Shown in pieces: positions 61,689-64,000 of a DNA stretch of 64,000 nt; the stretch's first letter is position 1, and every line of letters starts with the position of its first letter. Under the pieces are notes generated by a model that was not told the origin of the DNA, ran no database searches, and was given only the letters and a program-made list of their open reading frames with translations. The position numbers and the translations under genes were made by a program. Origin of the DNA: Herbiconiux sp. (GTDB lineage: Bacteria > Actinomycetota > Actinomycetes > Actinomycetales > Microbacteriaceae); NCBI RefSeq assembly GCF_004297105.1, contig NZ_SCVE01000008.1, forward strand, positions 62,001 through 126,000. Reading direction: 5' to 3'.

Positions 61689-62618
61689 ATGGTGTTTCCG
61701 GGCCCCGTGTCCCGACTCCTCGCACTCGGTGTCGTCGTGGCGTGCACGATCGGGGGTCTGTCGACCGCGGTCGCGGTCGAAGGGCCGGCCACGGATGCCA
61801 CGGGCTCATCCGGCTCCTCCGGCCAAGCGGGCGAGGCCCCTGGTGCGGCGGAGGTACCCGGCTGGACGGCGGGAATGGACGTCAGCTACTGGCAGGGCGA
61901 GGCCGAGACGATCGACTGGTCCGAGGCGGTGGAGCGTGGTGCGCGCTTCACCTACATCAAGGCATCCGAGGGCTCCTACGGCGGAACCTCCGACCGGTAC
62001 GTCGCTCAGCGCAAGGCCGCAGCCGCCCACGGGCTGTACACCGGCGCCTACCACTTCGCCAATCCGAGCGCGCACTACGCCTCCGGGGCCACGCAGGCCC
62101 GGCTGTTCGCCGAGTACAGCGTGGCGTGGAACGCGCCGTTCGCCGACCTACCGCTCGCGGGCGAGAAGCTGCTCCCGCCGATGGTCGACCTCGAATGGAA
62201 CCCCTACCCGGAGGACGGGAACGCCTGCTACGACCGCACGCCGGCCGAGATGGTCGACTGGATCCACGACTTCGTCGACACCGCCACCCTGCTGTTCGGC
62301 CGCCCACCGGTGATCTACACCAACACGAGCTGGTGGCGACTGTGCACGGGCGACTCCGCCGAGTTCACCGAATCACCCCTCTCGCTCGCCGACTGGTCGA
62401 CCGACAAGCAGGGCGGGCCCGGCGTGCTGCCGGCCGGCTGGAGCACCTGGACCTTCTGGCAGCACGGCGACGCGGCCCTCGACTACACCCCCGCCGAGAG
62501 CCTGCTCCCCGGCGACCAGCAGTACTTCAACGGGTCCCTCGCCGAGCTCGGGCGTTTCGCGAGCACGCCGTCGGAGGCCCATCACTCGACTCGCGAGATC
62601 AGCACTCCGGCACGTTGA
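61689..62618 (+). CDS. Secreted GH25 lysozyme (N,O-diacetylmuramidase-type)
   Basis: 309 residues. Signal peptide about 1-30 (RLLALGVVVACTIGGLSTAVA), a Gly/Ser/Ala linker, then the GH25 domain: GMDVSYWQGEAETIDWSEAV, FTYIKASEGSYGGTSDRYVAQRKAAAAHGLYTGAYHFANP, the catalytic DLEW (Asp and Glu) in PPMVDLEWNPYP, and WTFWQHGDA. Two Cys (NACYDRT and WRLCTG) may pair. It should cut the glycan chain of peptidoglycan outside the cell. GGGGAGG 8-9 nt before the ATG. Its last 20 bp overlap the end of the next gene on the other strand. Confidence 0.93.
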   Translation: MVFPGPVSRLLALGVVVACTIGGLSTAVAVEGPATDATGSSGSSGQAGEAPGAAEVPGWTAGMDVSYWQGEAETIDWSEAVERGARFTYIKASEGSYGGTSDRYVAQRKAAAAHGLYTGAYHFANPSAHYASGATQARLFAEYSVAWNAPFADLPLAGEKLLPPMVDLEWNPYPEDGNACYDRTPAEMVDWIHDFVDTATLLFGRPPVIYTNTSWWRLCTGDSAEFTESPLSLADWSTDKQGGPGVLPAGWSTWTFWQHGDAALDYTPAESLLPGDQQYFNGSLAELGRFASTPSEAHHSTREISTPAR

Positions 62619-64000
62619 CCGCGAGCCCGCCGCGCGCCGTCTCGCGATACTTGTCGCTCATGTCGAGACCGGTCTGGCGCATCGTCTCCACAACCTGGTC
62701 GAAGGTGACGTGGTGTGCTCCGTCGCCACCGAGCGCGAGTTTCGCCGCCGTGATCGCCGTGACGGATGCCACGCCGTTGCGCTCGATGCACGGAATCTGC
62801 ACGAGTCCGCCGATGGGGTCGCAGGTGAGGCCCAGGTGGTGCTCCATCGCGACCTCGGCGGCATTCTCCACCTGGGCGGGCGTGGCCCCGAGCATCGCGG
62901 CGAGGCCGGCGGCGGCCATCGCCGACGCGGATCCGACCTCGCCCTGGCAGCCGACATCCGCCCCGGAGATCGACGCACGGAACTTGACGATCCCACCGAT
63001 CGCCGCCGCCGTGAGCAGATAGGTCTCGATGGCGGCACGGGCGCGGGCCGACTCCGTGGCCTCGAGCGAATCCGCGCCGGCGAACGACTCCGGGTGGAGG
63101 TGCCGCAGCGCGTGGTAGAGCACCGCCGGCACGATCCCGGCGGCGCCGTTGGTGGGCGCCGTGACCACGCGGTTTCCGGCGGCGTTCTCCTCGTTGACGG
63201 CCATGGCCGCGATCGTGGCCCACTCGGGACTGTAGGCGGCGCCCTCCGCCTCGAGCGCCCGCGCGAGTCGCGCGGCCCGCCGCGGCACCTTGAGGCCGCC
63301 GGGCAGAACACCCTCGGTGCGCAACCCTGCCTCGACGCACTCCCGCATCACGGCCCAGATCGTGCGGAGGCGCTCGCCCACCGCCGCGTCCGCCTCGCCG
63401 GCTGTACCCGTGCCCGCATCACGGCCACTCGCGCCGTCGTCGGCACCGCGGCCTCCGCGGGCTCCGCGGCCTCCGCGGGCTCCGCGGGCTCCCTCGGCAT
63501 CGCCCGTGCCATCGGAGTCGACCCGGCCCCACTGACCGCGGAGGAGCGCCGACTCGTTCTCCCGCACCACCTCGGCGATCGAAAGGCCCGTACGGGCACA
63601 CACCTCGAGCAGCTCCACCCCGGAGGAGAACGGATGCGGCACGTGCCGCGCTCCGGCCGGCAGCGCCGCCGCGACATCCGGCTCGCTCCCGTCGGCACCG
63701 CCACGCAGGATGAAGCCCCCGCCGATCGAGAAGAACGTCGCCTCGTGCGTCGTGGCCCCGAAGCGCGCCGAGAAATGCAGTTCGTTGGCGAAGCGCCCTC
63801 GCACGACGAGCGGATGCTTCGCGATGTCGCTCGTGGCGAAGTGCACCCTCGCGGCGGCGGAGCCGGCGAGGAGCAGCGGTGCACCGTCGTCGAGGGCGGC
63901 CACGCGCATCCGGCCCGCCTCGGGGTCGATCGTCTCGGGCTCGGCGCCTTCGAGGCCGAGCAGCACGGCGCCGAACGTGTTGTGTCCGCGACCGGTGGCC
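62599..64000 (-). CDS. sdaA: L-serine dehydratase, single-chain iron-sulfur type (5' end beyond the window)
   Basis: About 467 residues are visible; the first residues in view ([14 protein letters not shown]) are the usual ones after the first 30 or so of the family, so only a short N-terminus is missing. Converts L-serine to pyruvate and ammonia using a 4Fe-4S cluster. The cluster region has [16 protein letters not shown] and [46 protein letters not shown] and the C-terminal VNVPEC are conserved. An insertion of about 45 residues (Gly/Ala/Arg/Asp repeats near 63410-63500), encoded by a 9-bp tandem repeat, separates the N-terminal beta domain from the alpha domain. Confidence 0.94.
   Translation of the reverse strand, partial: ATGRGHNTFGAVLLGLEGAEPETIDPEAGRMRVAALDDGAPLLLAGSAAARVHFATSDIAKHPLVVRGRFANELHFSARFGATTHEATFFSIGGGFILRGGADGSEPDVAAALPAGARHVPHPFSSGVELLEVCARTGLSIAEVVRENESALLRGQWGRVDSDGTGDAEGARGARGGRGARGGRGADDGASGRDAGTGTAGEADAAVGERLRTIWAVMRECVEAGLRTEGVLPGGLKVPRRAARLARALEAEGAAYSPEWATIAAMAVNEENAAGNRVVTAPTNGAAGIVPAVLYHALRHLHPESFAGADSLEATESARARAAIETYLLTAAAIGGIVKFRASISGADVGCQGEVGSASAMAAAGLAAMLGATPAQVENAAEVAMEHHLGLTCDPIGGLVQIPCIERNGVASVTAITAAKLALGGDGAHHVTFDQVVETMRQTGLDMSDKYRETARGGLAVNVPEC

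Noticed and set aside
61689..62618. Prophage endolysin
   Set aside because: The GH25 protein has a signal peptide and no phage genes nearby, so it is a chromosomal secreted lysozyme.

Overview
The window comes from a high-G+C Gram-positive actinobacterium, most likely a member of the Microbacteriaceae. Pointers are the very GC-rich third codon positions, an F420-type LLM oxidoreductase, a DUF7882-like protein, an N-terminally extended arginine/tyrosine-rich DEAD-box helicase, a Pls-type polymer synthetase and many leaderless start sites of the form TANNNT-N6/7-ATG or GTG. It is ordinary chromosome: there is no rRNA, tRNA, insertion sequence, prophage or CRISPR array. One gene runs off the left edge and one off the right.

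Layout. 1-6.5 kb: the N-terminal part of a membrane-anchored protein, a putatively iron-regulated ECF transporter module (fused ATPases plus EcfT, no S component) and a DEAD-box helicase. 6.8-17.4 kb: a locus resembling a polyamino-acid (epsilon-poly-lysine-like) cluster. A 1350-residue Pls-type synthetase is translationally coupled to an M1 aminopeptidase; facing it are a flavin oxidase with its cupin partner, a 4'-phosphopantetheinyl transferase coupled to a PPK2 polyphosphate kinase, and an F420-type oxidoreductase. 17.5-26.3 kb: an MFS carrier, then a TetR-MMPL-YhgE/Pip export operon whose MMPL protein carries a decayed ABC-ATPase-like tail, then a divergent amino-acid permease. 26.4-36.4 kb: hypothetical proteins, a short-chain epimerase, a 1102-residue RND exporter, an ABC-2 exporter, rhamnose mutarotase and a membrane-anchored HExxH protein.

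36.4-42 kb: a Phd/RelE toxin-antitoxin pair, a pentapeptide protein, MTA/SAH nucleosidase, a TerC manganese exporter behind a likely yybP-ykoY Mn riboswitch, a CorA relic, and two tandem paralogues of unknown function. 42.1-50 kb: a complete potassium operon (a 27-residue leader protein, kdpF, A, B, C, D, E). 50-64 kb: stress and housekeeping genes (Dps, PNPOx-like protein, thioesterase), a MocR/YczE pair, a HhH-GPD protein, two divergent regulator-target pairs (TetR/DUF998, MerR-TipA/aldo-keto reductase), ohr/ohrR, a secreted GH25 lysozyme and most of L-serine dehydratase.

The least familiar items are: the Pls locus with a lysine-like adenylation code; the MMPL-pseudoATPase fusion; a family of three hairpin repeats with a compensated base pair; a second palindrome family found between convergent genes; and the two tandem unknown paralogues.
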